Shown one piece after another: positions 36,060-47,873 of a stretch of 64,000 bases of DNA. The notes under the pieces are model-generated. The model was not told the origin of the DNA. It was given only the letters and a program-made list of their open reading frames with translations, and searched no databases. The DNA is from Erwinia tracheiphila (GTDB taxonomy: Bacteria; Pseudomonadota; Gammaproteobacteria; Enterobacterales; Enterobacteriaceae). Position 1 is the stretch's first letter. Every line of letters begins with the position of its first letter. The translations under genes were made by a program, and so were the position numbers. The stretch is from the NCBI RefSeq assembly GCF_021365465.1, contig NZ_CP089932.1, positions 1,612,001 through 1,676,000 of the forward strand. Reading direction: 5' to 3'.

Positions 36060-37964
36060 TTATTCGCCTTCATAGCCAGAGGGTAAGGGGGTCGTATCTG
36101 GCAGATTGGTATTATTATCCCCAAGTATAATATGGTCGAGAATTTGACGTGTTATTGTGCCCACCGCTGGTCCGGCACCGCCGTTTTCGAGGATAATACT
36201 TACCGCCACATGAGGATTATCGAAAGGGGCATATGCGGTCATAAGCTTATGGTCGCGAAGGTGTTCAGCCACCTTATGTGCGTTATAAGTTTCATTGGCT
36301 TTCAGGCCAAACACCTGCGCGGTTCCTGATTTTGCGCCAATTTTGTAAGATGCGTCTGAAAAGCTTTTACGCGCGGTGCCGTTTGGCCGATGCGCAACGC
36401 CATACATGCCATTTTTAGCGATTTCCCAGTAACCTGAGTCAATATCTGCTACCTGCGCCGATTCGGGTTGTTGCCAGGGCACTTTTACATTATTGACCCG
36501 CGTTGAAGCCATCAAGTGCGGCGTTTTAATAATGCCGTTGTTAATCAGGATCATCATTGCTTTATTCATTTGGAGTGGTGTTGCTGTCCAGTAGCCCTGT
36601 CCAATGCCTACCGGAATGGTATCGCCCTGATACCACGGTTTCTTAAAGCGTTTCATCTTCCATTTTCGCGTAGGCATATTGCCCGGTGTTTCCTCAAGGA
36701 GATCGACGCCAGAAAGCTGACCATAGCCAAATTTGCTCATCCATTCAGCCAGACGATCAATACCCATATCATAGGCAACTTGATAGAAGAAGGTATCAGC
36801 GGACTCTTCAAGTGATTTTGTTACATCCAGTCGCCCGTGTCCCCAATGTTTCCAGTCGCGATAGTGTTTCTCCGTGCCGGGCAACTGCCACCATCCCGGA
36901 TCGAACAGGCTGGTATTTTTGTTAATCACACCGGCAGAGAGGGCAGAGACGGCAATGTAAGGTTTTACCGTTGAGGCCGGAGGGTAAGCTCCTTGGGTGG
37001 CGCGATTAATCAGCGGGCGATTCGGATCGTTAAGCAGCGCGTTATAACCTTTGCTACTAATACCGTCGATAAAAAGATTCGGGTCGTAGCTGGGCATGGA
37101 AACCATTGCTAAAATATCGCCGTTACGGGGATCGGTGACGACCACTGCGGCACGACTTCCTGCCAGCAGCGTTTCAATGTACTGCTGTAGTTCCAGATCA
37201 ATGGTAAGCCAGATATCCTGGCCTGCCTGAGGAGGTCGTTCATGCAACTGGCGAATCACCCGGCCCCGGTTGTTCACTTCAACTTCTTCATAGCCCGGTT
37301 TACCGTGCAGAATATCTTCGTAATAGCGCTCAATACCCAGCTTGCCAATATCGTGGGTTGCTGCGTAATCGGGTAGTTTGCCCTCTTTATTCAGACGCGC
37401 AATATCACGATCATTAATCTTTGAAACATAACCCAGAATGTGGGTAAGCGCAGAATTATAAGGATAATAGCGGCGCTGATACCCCTTAACTTCTACGCCA
37501 GGAAAGGCGTACTGGTTAACGGCAAAACGGGCAACCTCTTCTTCTTTCAGTCCTGTTTTGACTGTAATCGAGGTGAAACGACGGGAGCGCTTACGTTCTT
37601 TTTCAAATGCGATGAGGTCTTCATCGCTTAAATTGACAATTGGCTGCAATGCCAGCAGGGTTCTTTCGAGGTTTTCTACCTTTTCCGGCACCAGCTCAAC
37701 TTTATAAATGGTACGGTTCATTGCCAGCGCAATACCGTTTCGATCATAAATGATGCCACGATTTGGCGCAACAGGAACCAGCTTAATACGGTTAACATTT
37801 GAGCGGGTGGTATAGTCGTCATAGCGGACAATTTGCAGGTGGTACAAATTGACCACCAGAATTGCGGAGAGGAGAAAAATGCCCAGAAAGGCGACGAGCG
37901 CCCGCCGAACAAACAGTGTTTGTTCGGCAGTGTAGTCACGAAAAAAGTTGCGCTGTAATTTCAT
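36060..37964 (-). CDS. mrdA: Penicillin-binding protein 2 (peptidoglycan DD-transpeptidase)
   Basis: A 634-residue class B PBP. One N-terminal membrane helix ([14 protein letters not shown]) is followed by the pedestal domain and a transpeptidase domain with active Ser in A-S-T-V-K-P, S-x-N-type motif in the S-A-D region ([10 protein letters not shown]) and K-S-G-T-A-Q-V-F-G. It is partner of RodA for cylindrical growth and target of mecillinam. It is intact and of E. coli length. Confidence 0.97.
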   Translation of the reverse strand: MKLQRNFFRDYTAEQTLFVRRALVAFLGIFLLSAILVVNLYHLQIVRYDDYTTRSNVNRIKLVPVAPNRGIIYDRNGIALAMNRTIYKVELVPEKVENLERTLLALQPIVNLSDEDLIAFEKERKRSRRFTSITVKTGLKEEEVARFAVNQYAFPGVEVKGYQRRYYPYNSALTHILGYVSKINDRDIARLNKEGKLPDYAATHDIGKLGIERYYEDILHGKPGYEEVEVNNRGRVIRQLHERPPQAGQDIWLTIDLELQQYIETLLAGSRAAVVVTDPRNGDILAMVSMPSYDPNLFIDGISSKGYNALLNDPNRPLINRATQGAYPPASTVKPYIAVSALSAGVINKNTSLFDPGWWQLPGTEKHYRDWKHWGHGRLDVTKSLEESADTFFYQVAYDMGIDRLAEWMSKFGYGQLSGVDLLEETPGNMPTRKWKMKRFKKPWYQGDTIPVGIGQGYWTATPLQMNKAMMILINNGIIKTPHLMASTRVNNVKVPWQQPESAQVADIDSGYWEIAKNGMYGVAHRPNGTARKSFSDASYKIGAKSGTAQVFGLKANETYNAHKVAEHLRDHKLMTAYAPFDNPHVAVSIILENGGAGPAVGTITRQILDHIILGDNNTNLPDTTPLPSGYEGE

Positions 37965-37996
37965 CCGCTGCTTCAGGGTATCCGGTTGTTCTTGGG

Positions 37997-38467
37997 TTAT
38001 TCACGATGATAGGGATGGTTTGATGTGATGCTCCAGGCCCGATAGAGACTCTCTGCCACCAGCACACGGACCAGCGGGTGAGGGAGCGTGAGTGCAGAGA
38101 GTGACCAGCTTTGTTCGGCAGCCGCTTTGCAGGCGGGAGAGAGACCTTCCGGACCACCAATCAGTAAACTCACATCACGCCCGTCCTGTTTCCAGCGCTC
38201 AAGCTGACAGGCAAGCTGTGGTGTTTCCCATGACTGACCCGGAATATCCAGCGTCACAATATGGTTGCCTTTGCCAACCGCGCTCAACATCAGGTCGCCT
38301 TCTTTTTCAAGAATACGTTTGATGTCCGCATTTTTACCACGTTTACCGGCGGGCACTTCGGTCAGTTCCAGCGGCATATCTTTGGGAAAACGGCGAAGAT
38401 ATTCCACAAATCCGGTGCTTATCCAATCTGGCATTTTGGTGCCGACAGCAACCAGCTGCAATTTCAC
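37997..38467 (-). CDS. rlmH: 23S rRNA pseudouridine-1915 N3-methyltransferase
   Basis: A 156-residue SPOUT methyltransferase (formerly YbeA) with [10 protein letters not shown] and the knotted C-terminal block [19 protein letters not shown]. It acts on the assembled 70S ribosome. It lies three bases after rsfS on the same strand, one transcription unit with mrdA-mrdB. Confidence 0.96.
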   Translation of the reverse strand: MKLQLVAVGTKMPDWISTGFVEYLRRFPKDMPLELTEVPAGKRGKNADIKRILEKEGDLMLSAVGKGNHIVTLDIPGQSWETPQLACQLERWKQDGRDVSLLIGGPEGLSPACKAAAEQSWSLSALTLPHPLVRVLVAESLYRAWSITSNHPYHRE

Positions 38468-38470
38468 GCA

Positions 38471-38788
38471 TCAGCTCCAGAGTTTTTCGAGTTCGTACAA
38501 ACGACGGCTCTCTTCTTGCATAACGTGAACAATGACGTCTCCAAGATCAACCACGACCCAATCCGTTGAAATCCTGCTGTCAACTGGCATCGCTTTCAAA
38601 CCAGCTGCACGTGACGCCTGTACAACGTGGTCGGCAATAGACGCTACGTGGCGGGTTGACGTGCCGGTACAGATAATCATGCAGTCAGTAATACTGGATT
38701 TGCCCTGAACATTAACAGAAATAATATCCTGCCCTTTCAGGTCGCCGATTTTGTCGATAACGAAGTCTTGGAGTGTTTGTCCTTGCAA
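38471..38788 (-). CDS. rsfS: Ribosome silencing factor RsfS
   Basis: A 105-residue protein that binds L14 and blocks subunit joining in stationary phase. Conserved: [21 protein letters not shown] and [10 protein letters not shown]. The likely start is TTG at 38788 with an AAGGTG site six bases before; the GTG at 38797 would overlap that site. The usual neighbour upstream, nadD, is separated here by about 3.4 kb of broken genes. Confidence 0.93.
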   Translation of the reverse strand: MQGQTLQDFVIDKIGDLKGQDIISVNVQGKSSITDCMIICTGTSTRHVASIADHVVQASRAAGLKAMPVDSRISTDWVVVDLGDVIVHVMQEESRRLYELEKLWS

Positions 38789-39466
38789 AAGGTTCACCTT
38801 TTTTTAATAATTGATTTCAATAAATTATAGCCTTAAGCGGCTTTGTTCGCAGTTTGTACAGGGGGCACCATTGATTTTACCTGAGCACTTAAACATCCTG
38901 ATTTATCTTCAGACAGATTTCAAATGATGCACCCACTGTACTTCTTTAGCAAAGCCCCCAAAACGTTTCAGACAACTTTCGGGCTGGCGAAGCATTTTCC
39001 CATCTACACTTGTCTTTTTCGCGAGCTTTGCCGAAATGTTTTGTCAGTATTTTTCACGCAATGTCATCATCATCGATGATGTAAAACGCGCGGCAGCGAA
39101 GCATAACAGCCTTAAGATCGGTGTCAATGATGTGCAGGGTGATAGTGAACAGGATAAAAATGCCTGGGCTTGCGTGAGATCCTTGTGACGGGGTTTGCTG
39201 AACCAGCTAATCGCATTATTTTTTAACCAGCGTTCCCAGGCAGCCAGTCTCATACTCGAGACGTCAGGCAAGCCTGCATCGCTGAGAAACTTAAAGCGGT
39301 AAGAAGAGTACACGACAGCGCGATATGACGGCAAAAAACTGTGGATATAACGCGGCTACCGCGCTTTAAGCCCGGTGACTTCCTCATTAAACATAAGCAT
39401 AAATTGTGGTGAATTTTATTTATCCTGAAAATGCGGTGGAGGCATTATTTCCCCCACTGCTGCCGG
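38789..39466. other. 680-bp gap; no supportable gene
   Basis: In E. coli cobC lies here. I see no phosphatase R-H-G motif in any frame. A minus-strand frame (39334-39044, start P-S-Y-R-A-V-V-Y-S-S-Y-R-F) is open but lacks a ribosome site or known family; it may be decay debris. Confidence 0.35.
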
Positions 39467-41091
39467 TTACTTATCGGTGATAACTAAATCAGGAAAGTGC
39501 TCTTTAACGCACTGGGTATAGTCCCCTTTCTTAAATGCGGTAAAAGGTGTCTGATAACTCACCAGCTGGCAGGCGTAGCTTTTTCCTCCGGGGTTGTTCT
39601 GGTTATAGTCCCAGATTTGTTCCCAATAGATAGGTAATGAACCAGCCCCACCTTCTGAAAACTGTTTCATATTTTTACAACCCGGCACTTCTTCTGGTGA
39701 AACAGGCACATTTAACTCTTTGGCGAAGGTTTCGTAATATTTGATACGGTTCAATGACTGGGCAATTTCAACGCTGTCGCTACCTTCCATATCACCATTA
39801 ATAATTTGTGTGGTGACGCCAAAGCTCGGAACCAGACCATCTGCATTATCATATAAATTAGGCTGCCAGGTGCCATCAATGACAAACTGCATGCTGGGTT
39901 TGTGCGGTTGCGGATAAACATAGAAAAAGATTGCGCTGGCAAGATTAATTAAGTCCAGCCCGGTTTTGTTGGGCAGGACGCTTACATCGCCAGACATTGC
40001 TTCCGAGAAAGGGCCGTGGTTGTAATTATAACTAAGCTGTTTTGCACCACGCCCGAAATAGCTCAGATAGCATCCCTGGCGGTCTTTTCCGCAAGGCCAG
40101 GCTTTGCCCTGCCAGGTATCGGGATTACATTCGCCATTGTAACCATTTGGCTGTCCTTCAGCCTGGCCCATTTCACGAACTCAATGCAACCCCTGTCGCC
40201 ATTCAGGAACATCACTGTGTACATTATGTTCGCCAGTTTCCTGGGCAAAATGGGCAAACATTGTGGCCAGCGTTTTGCGACAGATTTGGTCGGCATCGCG
40301 CCTGTCGCGATAGCTGCCACAGATATAAGGAAATTTACCGACGGTCTTGAGGAAACTATTATAAGTCTAGGTGGGATTGCGCTGAGGGAAGAGATGCTCC
40401 CAACGTTGGGCGTCGATGATATTTTCCACTCTCCGTACATTCTCTGGATTAGTTGACGACCCAGCCGTGATTTTTTCAACGGTGGCGTTATCAAGCGTGG
40501 CAATCAATACTTTTACTTCACCCATTAAACCGCCGCTGGTTAGCTTTGCTTCTGTTTGATCAAGTTCACTTTGCGGTAGAGTCATTACCGCTTCTGGTTG
40601 GCAGCCCTGACCTCCATCACTGCTGTCATGATAAACGGGCCATGCGGATTCCCAACTGTGACCAACTCCAGGTTCATAGGCGAGGGAGCTGCCGTTACAC
40701 TATGCCGCAACGCCTTCTTTGCAGATAAAATTGCTGCCCGCATTACTGATAATATCACCTGATTTATACGCGGTGCCTGCGATATAAGGAGGGTGATCTG
40801 AAGGTTTGACTTCCGGCTCTGGTATGATCTCCGGCGCTGGCGTCACACCTGGGGCAGCGCTGTCACTGGCCTGCTCCCACGGTGAATCACACGGGTTTGC
40901 GACAACTTTATCAGGGCGTTGCCCTGCTGAAACTCATCATTTAGCGATATAAGTTTTACCGTCAAGGGTAGACAGGAGCCTGCCGGGTAACTCTGTTGTG
41001 GATTATATAATTCGTGAGCAAAGGCATCAAAAAACAGCGCAATACAGCCAACCAGAAGCCGCCTTTTTACCATCATCTTTTCTTTCTTCAT
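39467..41091 (-). pseudogene. Secreted GH19 chitinase, multiply broken
   Basis: The minus strand encodes a secreted chitinase. Signal peptide: M-V-K-R-R-L-L-V-G-C-I-A-L-F-F. After one frameshift near 40905 comes a Pro-rich linker (P-A-P-E-I-I-P-E-P-E-V-K-P), then a CBM5/12-like module (Y-K-S-G-D-I-I-S-N-A-G-S-N-F-I-C-K) and a GH19 catalytic domain (C-R-K-T-L-A-T-M-F-A-H-F-A-Q-E-T-G with the acid Glu; Y-F-G-R-G-A-K-Q-L-S-Y-N-Y-N). From 40860 to the end a single frame holds, but it contains three stops: TAG at 40702-40700, TAG at 40369-40367 and TGA at 40183-40181. The enzyme would have degraded chitin outside the cell. Clearly inactive. Confidence 0.88.
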
Positions 41092-41289
41092 GTTAAATTT
41101 TCCGCATCTACAGTTTGCTATCCCCACAGTTAACAATACCGATTTAACTTATTAGCGTGTTGCACTTGCAGGTGGGGTGCGAAGAGATTCTTTGATTTTT
41201 TGAAAAAGTTAGTAAATCAATAATGTTTAAAAAGCGGGTGGTGATTATTTTATATATCATCACTGAGTGATATTTATCCCTGCATGAAC

Positions 41290-41906
41290 ACCACCTCCTG
41301 TGGAGGTGGTCAGCAATAAGTTGGCTCTGCCAGTCATGCTACTCATGGGAAAATCCGAATCTGTTATCCCCATAACTGCCAGGGATTTAACCATGAGCAG
41401 ATTCCAGAAAGCATCTCATGTGCTCTGGTGTTGTCAATATCATATCGTATGCACACCCAGGTACCGGTTTCGCATCCTCAGGAACAATGTTGGTAAAGAG
41501 GTCTGTAAGCAGATAAGGATCTCAGGTGAGCAGCCCGGGATAGAAGTAGTGGAGCTGAATGTCCAGAAAGACCATGTCCGTTTGCGGGTAAAAGTGCCTC
41601 CATGGCTTTCGATTTCCCATGTAACAGGCGACTTAAAGGGTAAAACAGCCCTTCGATTGTTCAGTAAATTTCCCTGCTTGCGTAAGAACAAGCAGTGGGG
41701 AATGATTTTTGGGCAAGAGGTTATTGTGTCGATACCGTAGGTACAAACGAAGAAATGATAAGAAAGTACGTGAAGCATCAGGAAAAACATGAAGTTGAAG
41801 AAAGCCAGCTTCCACTGAAAGAAGTGTGAAGGGAAGGCTCTCTGAGTCTGGACTTAGTGCGCCCCTGTGGGGCGAAATCAATGGCACCTGCTATGCAGGT
41901 GGTTTT
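41290..41906 (+). mobile_element. Second IS200/IS605-type element, inactive
   Basis: The left hairpin ACCACCTCC-TGT-GGAGGTGGT (41290-41310) is identical to that at 28235. The right side has CGCCCC-TGT-GGGGCG (41860-41874) and CACCTGC-TAT-GCAGGTG followed by T6 (41885-41907), which can also serve as a terminator. The transposase between is damaged. It lies between the chitinase pseudogene and nadD. Confidence 0.75.
41393..41829 (+). pseudogene. tnpA: IS200-type Y1 transposase, frameshifted and HUH-mutated
   Basis: ATG 41393 begins M-S-R-F-Q-K-A-S-H-V-L-W-C-C-Q-Y-H-I-V. The metal-binding HUH appears as D-H-V-R-L-R-V, so the second His is Arg. At about 41700 one base is missing; the protein continues in another frame as N-D-F-W-A-R-G-Y-C-V-D-T-V-G and M-I-R-K-Y-V-K-H-Q-E-K (Tyr region), ending at 41829. 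Without HUH and with a frameshift this enzyme cannot work. Confidence 0.8.
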
Positions 41907-42202
41907 TTACAGAAAACATTCAGTGCCATTCTCAGTTACAGATTGAGGAAATAATAATCTGCTATCATTGTTATCGAAATTTAGAAAATATAGCTTATTG
42001 TTTTATGATGGCTTATCTGTAGGTGTTTATTGTGTTATCAGTCGCTAAAGTTTGTTTTTTATTTTCCGATAGGTATAAATAAGGTAGATGCTATTGGTTA
42101 ATCAGTTTTTTATTAAGTATGATTGAAATTAAATTAATCGTCTCTGCTAATTGTTTGAGGGAAGCTAACTGACTGATTAAGAACCAGGATTTTTATTGGT
42201 CA
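41907..42202. other. A/T-rich gap upstream-side of IS200 relic
   Basis: About 295 bases between the second IS200-type relic and nadD. No gene, hairpin or operator was recognised. Confidence 0.3.
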
Positions 42203-42868
42203 TTACTCTGGTGTGGCTGAATATAAATTCTGTTGATTAATCCAGTCAATAACGTTATCAGGGAGTAAGTCATCACAAGGAAGACCTGCATGACGGCGTG
42301 CGCGTATTTCCGTTGCAGAAATTGGGAGCAGGGACGTTTCGGCTAAAAAAATGCAGCCTGAAGGCGACTGGTGCAAACGGGGGATGTCCGTAGTTTGATG
42401 CGATTGCAGCCAGTTATCCAGCGCCGGTGTGGGCATCTGATCAGAACATCCTGGACGTTTCAGAACGAGCAAATGGCAATAATAAAGTAACTCCTGCCAG
42501 CGGTACCACCTGTGGAGGTTGAGCAAGGAATCCTGCCCGATAATAAACCCCAGAGGCTGCTGCTCGCCTCGTTCTTTCCTCAATGCGATAAGCGTTTCGA
42601 GAGTATAGGAGGGGGTGTTACGCTGCATTTCGCGCAAATCGATATCAAACAGTGCATCGCCGGAAATGGCAAGCTCCAGCATTTTTACTCGTTGCGCGGG
42701 CGAGGCAATGGGTTGAGTGCGATGAGGTGGAATATTGTTTGGCATCAGCGTTATTTTTTGCAGATCAACCTGCGTGGCCAGCATTTTAACGGGTTTCAGA
42801 TGTCCATAATGAACAGGATCAAAGGTGCCGCCAAACAATGCCTCTATCTGGCTGCTGTTTTCAGGCAT
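42203..42868 (-). CDS. nadD: Nicotinate-mononucleotide adenylyltransferase
   Basis: A 221-residue NAD biosynthesis enzyme. Nucleotidyltransferase motifs: [11 protein letters not shown] near the N-terminus and the late [10 protein letters not shown] (ISSTxxR). It makes nicotinate adenine dinucleotide. It overlaps holA by eight bases as part of the leuS-lptE-holA-nadD unit. Confidence 0.96.
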   Translation of the reverse strand: MPENSSQIEALFGGTFDPVHYGHLKPVKMLATQVDLQKITLMPNNIPPHRTQPIASPAQRVKMLELAISGDALFDIDLREMQRNTPSYTLETLIALRKERGEQQPLGFIIGQDSLLNLHRWYRWQELLYYCHLLVLKRPGCSDQMPTPALDNWLQSHQTTDIPRLHQSPSGCIFLAETSLLPISATEIRARRHAGLPCDDLLPDNVIDWINQQNLYSATPE

Positions 42869-43892
42869 GGTTAAATCCTGCCGTAACTAAGGAACTGCAC
42901 AGCAATAATGTCAGCGTCTCCAGTTCCGGCCAGATATTCTGACCATAATCCTTCTTGAGGCTGATTTCCGTCTGTGCCAGCAGATGAATCGATTGAGTTA
43001 CTTGCTTTGCTGAGAGGCGTTGCAGTGCTTCGCTGAACAGCGGCCGCCGATTTTGCCAGACGCGGTGTTGATCAAACAGTGTGCGCAGTGGAGCGTTATT
43101 CATTTGTCGCTGAAGGGTCAGTAACAACATCAATTCTCGCTGAAGCGTACGCATTAAAATAATCGGTTCGCAATCCTCAGACCGTAGCTGTCGCAGAATA
43201 TGTTGTGACCGTTTACTTTTTCCTGCCAGAAGTGCATCAACCCAATGAAATGGCGAAAAATGTGCAGCATCGTTTACCGCCTGCTCTACGCGCGGTAGGG
43301 TCAGTTTGCCGTCAGGCCAGAGCAGCGAAAGGCGTTCCAGAGCCTGAGCCAGGGCTAACAGATTGCCCTCGTAGCAGTAGCAAAGTAACTGAATAGCGGC
43401 ATCGTCCAGTGAGAGCTTCATACTTTTTGCTCTTGCTGAAATCCAGCGAGGCAGCTGGGCTTTCTCCGGCGTCTGGCACGGCACCTGCACAGCATTCAGA
43501 CTAAGTGTTTTAAACCAGGCGCTGTTTTCCTGTGCTTTGCTGAGTTTGGGCAGGCACAGCATGAGCAAAATATCACTGTGTAGCAGAGTTGAAAGGGTTG
43601 TTAGCTGTTCTGCCATCGCGGCATTAGGGCCGTTTTCGGAAAATGACAGGGTCATTATTTGGCGACTGGCAAACAGACTTAAGGACTGGCAGGTGGCGAA
43701 GATTGACTGCCAGTCGGTATTCGCGTCGATCTCACTAGTGAAATGCTCGGCAAATCCCTGTGGTCGTGCGGCTAAACGCACAGCAGCCTGGCATTCCTGC
43801 AACAAAAAAGGTTCGTTACCGGTAAAGAGATAACAGGTGCGTAACCCTTCGTTAAGCTGTGCACTCAGTTGTTCAGGATAGGTTCTGATCAT
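42861..43892 (-). CDS. holA: DNA polymerase III delta subunit
   Basis: A 343-residue clamp-loader wrench subunit: N-terminal [14 protein letters not shown], middle helical domain and the collar domain with L-R-S-E-D-C-E-P and L-Q-R-E-L-M-L-L-L. Delta lacks ATPase residues, as here. Its four-base overlap with lptE and eight-base overlap with nadD show a packed operon. Confidence 0.95.
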   Translation of the reverse strand: MIRTYPEQLSAQLNEGLRTCYLFTGNEPFLLQECQAAVRLAARPQGFAEHFTSEIDANTDWQSIFATCQSLSLFASRQIMTLSFSENGPNAAMAEQLTTLSTLLHSDILLMLCLPKLSKAQENSAWFKTLSLNAVQVPCQTPEKAQLPRWISARAKSMKLSLDDAAIQLLCYCYEGNLLALAQALERLSLLWPDGKLTLPRVEQAVNDAAHFSPFHWVDALLAGKSKRSQHILRQLRSEDCEPIILMRTLQRELMLLLTLQRQMNNAPLRTLFDQHRVWQNRRPLFSEALQRLSAKQVTQSIHLLAQTEISLKKDYGQNIWPELETLTLLLCSSLVTAGFNHA

Positions 43893-44485
43893 TTGGCGTA
43901 AGAAGTGCCCGGTATTGCGGAGCGTGGAGAGATAACGTCAGGTGCGGCGGGCGTTGAACTCAGCGTATTGACCGAGGTATCGTTCTCCGCGATATGCACT
44001 GTAAGCAGTTTACGAACCAGCTGCTGCGCTGCCTGTGTGCGCATTTCACTAACAATAATCGACTGTTCCGAGTCTTTTGCCAGTGCAGCGAGTGGGTTGT
44101 CGAAAAATGCCCGGTACACCGTTGTGCTGATGGGATAGATGCCCTTATTTGGCACCAGCACCTGTGCATTGACGGTCATCATTAGTGAATACTCGGCGGT
44201 TTTTCCATCTTGGAAAATGGTTGCCGTATCCTGATGCTGGGTTTCTGTTCCCAAACGCAGTGACGGCAGGTCTTTACGCAAACCGGGTTTATCAAGAATG
44301 GTCACGTTGTTAAGACGTAACTCTTCACGTACTGCGCGTGCCAGTGGTCCGTAAGGATCGCCGGAATCGACAATCAGGGTTTTCATTTCAGGAGGGACCG
44401 AGCTGGTCCCGCGTAAATGAAAACCACACCCTGCGGTGATCAACACCGCCATACTGACCAGCAATAACATTATCGGGTGTCGCAC
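43889..44485 (-). CDS. lptE: LPS-assembly lipoprotein LptE
   Basis: A 198-residue outer-membrane lipoprotein that plugs LptD. The signal [15 protein letters not shown] gives a lipobox with Cys, followed by G-F-H-L-R-G-T. The start is taken as GTG 44485 (V-R-H-P-I-M) behind GGAGGA; an ATG at 44500 overlapping the leuS stop is the alternative and would couple translation. Confidence 0.9.
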   Translation of the reverse strand: MRHPIMLLLVSMAVLITAGCGFHLRGTSSVPPEMKTLIVDSGDPYGPLARAVREELRLNNVTILDKPGLRKDLPSLRLGTETQHQDTATIFQDGKTAEYSLMMTVNAQVLVPNKGIYPISTTVYRAFFDNPLAALAKDSEQSIIVSEMRTQAAQQLVRKLLTVHIAENDTSVNTLSSTPAAPDVISPRSAIPGTSYAK

Positions 44486-44499
44486 ATTTCCTCCTGACA

Positions 44500-47082
44500 T
44501 CAGCCCACGACCAGGTTCAGCAATTTGCCGGGTACGTAAATCACTTTGCGGATGGTGACGCCAGCAAGATATTTGGCGACCAGGTGCTCCTGTGCAGCCC
44601 GAGCCTGAACCTGCTCCTGCGTACTGTCTGCTGCAACGGTAATTTTGCCACGTACCTTACCATTAACCTGAACCACTACCAGCACAGAATCTTCAACAAG
44701 GGCGGTTTCGTCGGTTTCTGGCCATGCTGCATTATCAGCATCGCCGTTGCCGCCCAGCGCCTGCCACAGTACAAAGCTTGCATGTGGCGTGAAGGGGTAA
44801 AGCATGCGCACGACCGCCAGCAGTGCTTCCTGCATCAGTGCGCGATCCTGCTCGCTCTCCTGGGAGGCGCGCGTCAGTTTGTTCATCAGTTCCATAATGG
44901 CTGCGATGGCGGTATTGAAAGTCTGACGACGGCCAATATCGTCAGAGACTTTAGCAATGGTTTTATGCAGATCGCGGCGCAACGCTTTCTGATCTTCATT
45001 GAGCGTGGCGATGTTAAGGGCGACAGTTTCACCTTTATCAGTATGCTCAAAAACCAGCCTCCACACGCGCTTCAGGAAGCGGTTAGCGCCTTCAACGCCT
45101 GACTCCTGCCATTCCAGCGTCATTTCTGCCGGAGAGGCAAACATCATAAACAACCGCACCGTATCCGCGCCGTAGCGTTCAACCATGACCTGTGGGTCGA
45201 TGCCGTTATTTTTCGACTTGGACATCTTGCTCATGCCGGCATAAATCAGTTCGTGTCCGGTCGCATCGGTGGCCTTAATGATTCGACCTTTCTCATCGCG
45301 TTCAACGGTCACATCAACCGGAGAAACCCAGTTACGTTCACCATTTAAGCCCTGATAGTAAAAGGCATCGGCCAGCACCATACCCTGACACAACAGGCGT
45401 TTGGCCGGCTCGCTTGAGTTAACCAGGCCAGCGTCCCGCAGCAGCTTGTGGAAGAAACGGAAGTAAAGCAAATGCATGATGGCGTGTTCAATGCCGCCTA
45501 CATACTGGTCGACCGGCAGCCAGTAGTTCGCGGCTGCCGGGTCGAGCATACCCTTATCAAAACCCGTGCAGGTGTAGCGCGCGTAATACCAGGATGATTC
45601 CATAAATGTGTCAAAGGTATCCGTCTCACGCAGTGCAGGCTGTCCGTTTACTGTGGTTTTCGCCCATTCAGGATCGGCTTTAATTGGACTGTTAATGCCA
45701 TCCATCACCACATCTTCTGGCAGAATCACTGGTAGCTGATCCTCTGGCGTTGGCATCACGGTGCCATCTTCCAGCGTCACCATCGGGATGGGAGCACCCC
45801 AGTAGCGCTGACGCGACACGCCCCAGTCGCGCAGGCGGTAGTTAACCTTGCGTTCACCAGCACCCTGTTCGGCCAGTTTGCTAGCAATCGCATTAAAACC
45901 ATCCTCATAAGACAGGCCGTCGAATTCACCTGAGTTGAACAGCGTCCCTTTTTCGGTCATGGCTGATTCACGCAGGTCTGGTTCACTGCCATCGGCATTA
46001 AGAATGACAGGGACGACGGGCAATGCATATTTTGTGGCGAACTCCCAGTCGCGCTGATCGTGGCCGGGGACGGCCATAACAGCACCGGTGCCGTATTCCA
46101 TCAGTACAAAGTTAGCAACCCATACCGGCAGCTTTTCACCGCTCAGTGGATGAACGGCAAACACGCCTGTCGCCACGCCTTTTTTCTCCATGGTGGCCAT
46201 GTCCGCTTCAGCCACCTTGGTATTACGACATTCAGCGATAAAGTCTGCCAGCGCAGGGTTGCTGGCAGACGCCTGAGCGGCCAGATGATGTCCTGCTGCG
46301 ACCGCCAGGCAAGTTGCCCCCATAAAGGTATCCGGGCGAGTGGTATAAACGGTCAGCGTTTCATGGCTGTCAGCTATGTTAAAGGTGATTTCTACACCCT
46401 CAGAACGGCCTATCCAGTTACGCTGCATGGTCTTGACCTGTTCTGGCCAGTTTTCCAGCGTATCCAAATCGTTCAGCAACTCATCGGCATAGGCGGTGAT
46501 TTTGATAAACCACTGTGGAATTTCTTTGCGCTCAACTTTACTGTCACAGCGCCAGCAGCATCCTTCTATGACCTGTTCATTGGCCAGAACGGTCTGGTCA
46601 TTTGGGCACCAGTTGACCGCAGACGTTTTTTTGTAAACCAGACCTTTTTCATAGAGCCGGGTAAAAAACCATTGTTCCCAGCGATAATACTCTGGCTGAC
46701 AGGTTGCCAGTTCCCGGCTCCAGTCATAGCCAAAGCCCAGCAGTTTTAGCTGGTTCTTCATATAAGCAATATTGTCGTAGGTCCAGGGTGCTGGGGCCGT
46801 CTTGTTTTTTACCGCTGCACCTTCTGCGGGCAAGCCAAACGCATCCCAGCCAATTGGCTGCAATACATTTTTACCCAGCATTCGCTGATAGCGAGAGATG
46901 ACGTCACCGATGGTGTAGTTACGGACATGGCCCATATGTAGGCGGCCAGAAGGATAGGGTAGCATGGAGAGGCAGTAGTACTTCTCTTTTCCTTCCTCTT
47001 CGACGACTTTAAACGTTTGCTTCTGGTCCCAGTGTTGTTGAACCTGGGATTCTATCTCTTCCGGGCGGTATTGCTCTTGCAT
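44500..47082 (-). CDS. leuS: Leucyl-tRNA synthetase
   Basis: A 860-residue class I aminoacyl-tRNA synthetase. HIGH-type motif H-M-G-H in [17 protein letters not shown] in [10 protein letters not shown]; editing (CP1) domain with T-T-R-P-D-T-F-M-G. The start [12 protein letters not shown] at 47082 matches E. coli; the frame's 18-codon extension is not used. First gene of leuS-lptE-holA-nadD. Confidence 0.97.
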   Translation of the reverse strand: MQEQYRPEEIESQVQQHWDQKQTFKVVEEEGKEKYYCLSMLPYPSGRLHMGHVRNYTIGDVISRYQRMLGKNVLQPIGWDAFGLPAEGAAVKNKTAPAPWTYDNIAYMKNQLKLLGFGYDWSRELATCQPEYYRWEQWFFTRLYEKGLVYKKTSAVNWCPNDQTVLANEQVIEGCCWRCDSKVERKEIPQWFIKITAYADELLNDLDTLENWPEQVKTMQRNWIGRSEGVEITFNIADSHETLTVYTTRPDTFMGATCLAVAAGHHLAAQASASNPALADFIAECRNTKVAEADMATMEKKGVATGVFAVHPLSGEKLPVWVANFVLMEYGTGAVMAVPGHDQRDWEFATKYALPVVPVILNADGSEPDLRESAMTEKGTLFNSGEFDGLSYEDGFNAIASKLAEQGAGERKVNYRLRDWGVSRQRYWGAPIPMVTLEDGTVMPTPEDQLPVILPEDVVMDGINSPIKADPEWAKTTVNGQPALRETDTFDTFMESSWYYARYTCTGFDKGMLDPAAANYWLPVDQYVGGIEHAIMHLLYFRFFHKLLRDAGLVNSSEPAKRLLCQGMVLADAFYYQGLNGERNWVSPVDVTVERDEKGRIIKATDATGHELIYAGMSKMSKSKNNGIDPQVMVERYGADTVRLFMMFASPAEMTLEWQESGVEGANRFLKRVWRLVFEHTDKGETVALNIATLNEDQKALRRDLHKTIAKVSDDIGRRQTFNTAIAAIMELMNKLTRASQESEQDRALMQEALLAVVRMLYPFTPHASFVLWQALGGNGDADNAAWPETDETALVEDSVLVVVQVNGKVRGKITVAADSTQEQVQARAAQEHLVAKYLAGVTIRKVIYVPGKLLNLVVG

Positions 47083-47294
47083 GGCAGCCAGTGGTCCTTT
47101 GTAAACTTTAAACATTCGTTCAGATCGGCATAGCATAGCTGATCCCGCCCCGGCGCAACAACTGTATCCGGCCTGTCGACAGGCATTTCTCTGCAGGCTG
47201 TAAGGTAACTGGCAAAATTCATCGTTATCGCTTCGTCCTGGCGTGGCAGGCGCTAAACTAAAAATGTGATCAACAGGCTGCTGCCGGAGGAATA

Positions 47295-47777
47295 ATGAAC
47301 AAGGTTGCTCAGTATTACCGGGAATTAGTGTCTTCGCTGACTGAAAGAATTAATCAAGGGGAGCACGATATTGATGCACTGGTGGAAAATGCCCGCCAAC
47401 GTATGAATAACCGCGGTGAGCTGACTCGTCATCAGATTGACGATGTTGCCAGGGCGGTACGCCGCGATCTGGAAGAGTTTGCCCGGAGCTATACGGAAAA
47501 TCAGAGTGACAGCGACGGTAGTGTTTTTATGCGCATCATTCGTGAAAGCGTATGGAAAGAGCTGGCTGATATTACGGATAAAAGCCAGCTGGAGTGGCGT
47601 GAAGTTTTCCAGGATCTGAACCATCACGGTGTCTATCAGAGTGGTGAAGTTGTGGGACTGGGTAATCTGGTGTGTGAAAAATGCCAGTTTACCCGAGCGA
47701 TTTACACGCCTGAAACGCTTACGCGCTGCCCGGAATGTGGCAACGACCAGTTTCATCGGCAGGCATTTATGCCCTAA
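47295..47777 (+). CDS. ybeL: YbeL-family zinc-ribbon protein (DUF1451)
   Basis: A 160-residue protein with a helical N-terminal region and a C-terminal zinc ribbon, C-E-K-C-Q-F and C-P-E-C-G-N-D. It is divergent from leuS, as in E. coli. GGAGGA lies seven bases before ATG 47295. Function unknown. Confidence 0.93.
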   Translation: MNKVAQYYRELVSSLTERINQGEHDIDALVENARQRMNNRGELTRHQIDDVARAVRRDLEEFARSYTENQSDSDGSVFMRIIRESVWKELADITDKSQLEWREVFQDLNHHGVYQSGEVVGLGNLVCEKCQFTRAIYTPETLTRCPECGNDQFHRQAFMP

Positions 47778-47873
47778 TGAAAATATCACTCGCAGTGATG
47801 CTGACAGGTAACAGGTGCCTGGAATGAACGGATTAAAAACGCCAGTGGTGAAATACCGGCGTTTTTAATAACG

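Noticed and set aside
39044..39334. 96-residue minus-strand ORF near rsfS
   Set aside because: Lacks start site and recognisable family; no cobC motif.
39467..40585. Chitinase catalytic domain as frameshifted
   Set aside because: Checking frames shows segments from about 40860 down to 39467 share one frame; the interruptions there are stop codons, and only the N-terminal segment is shifted.
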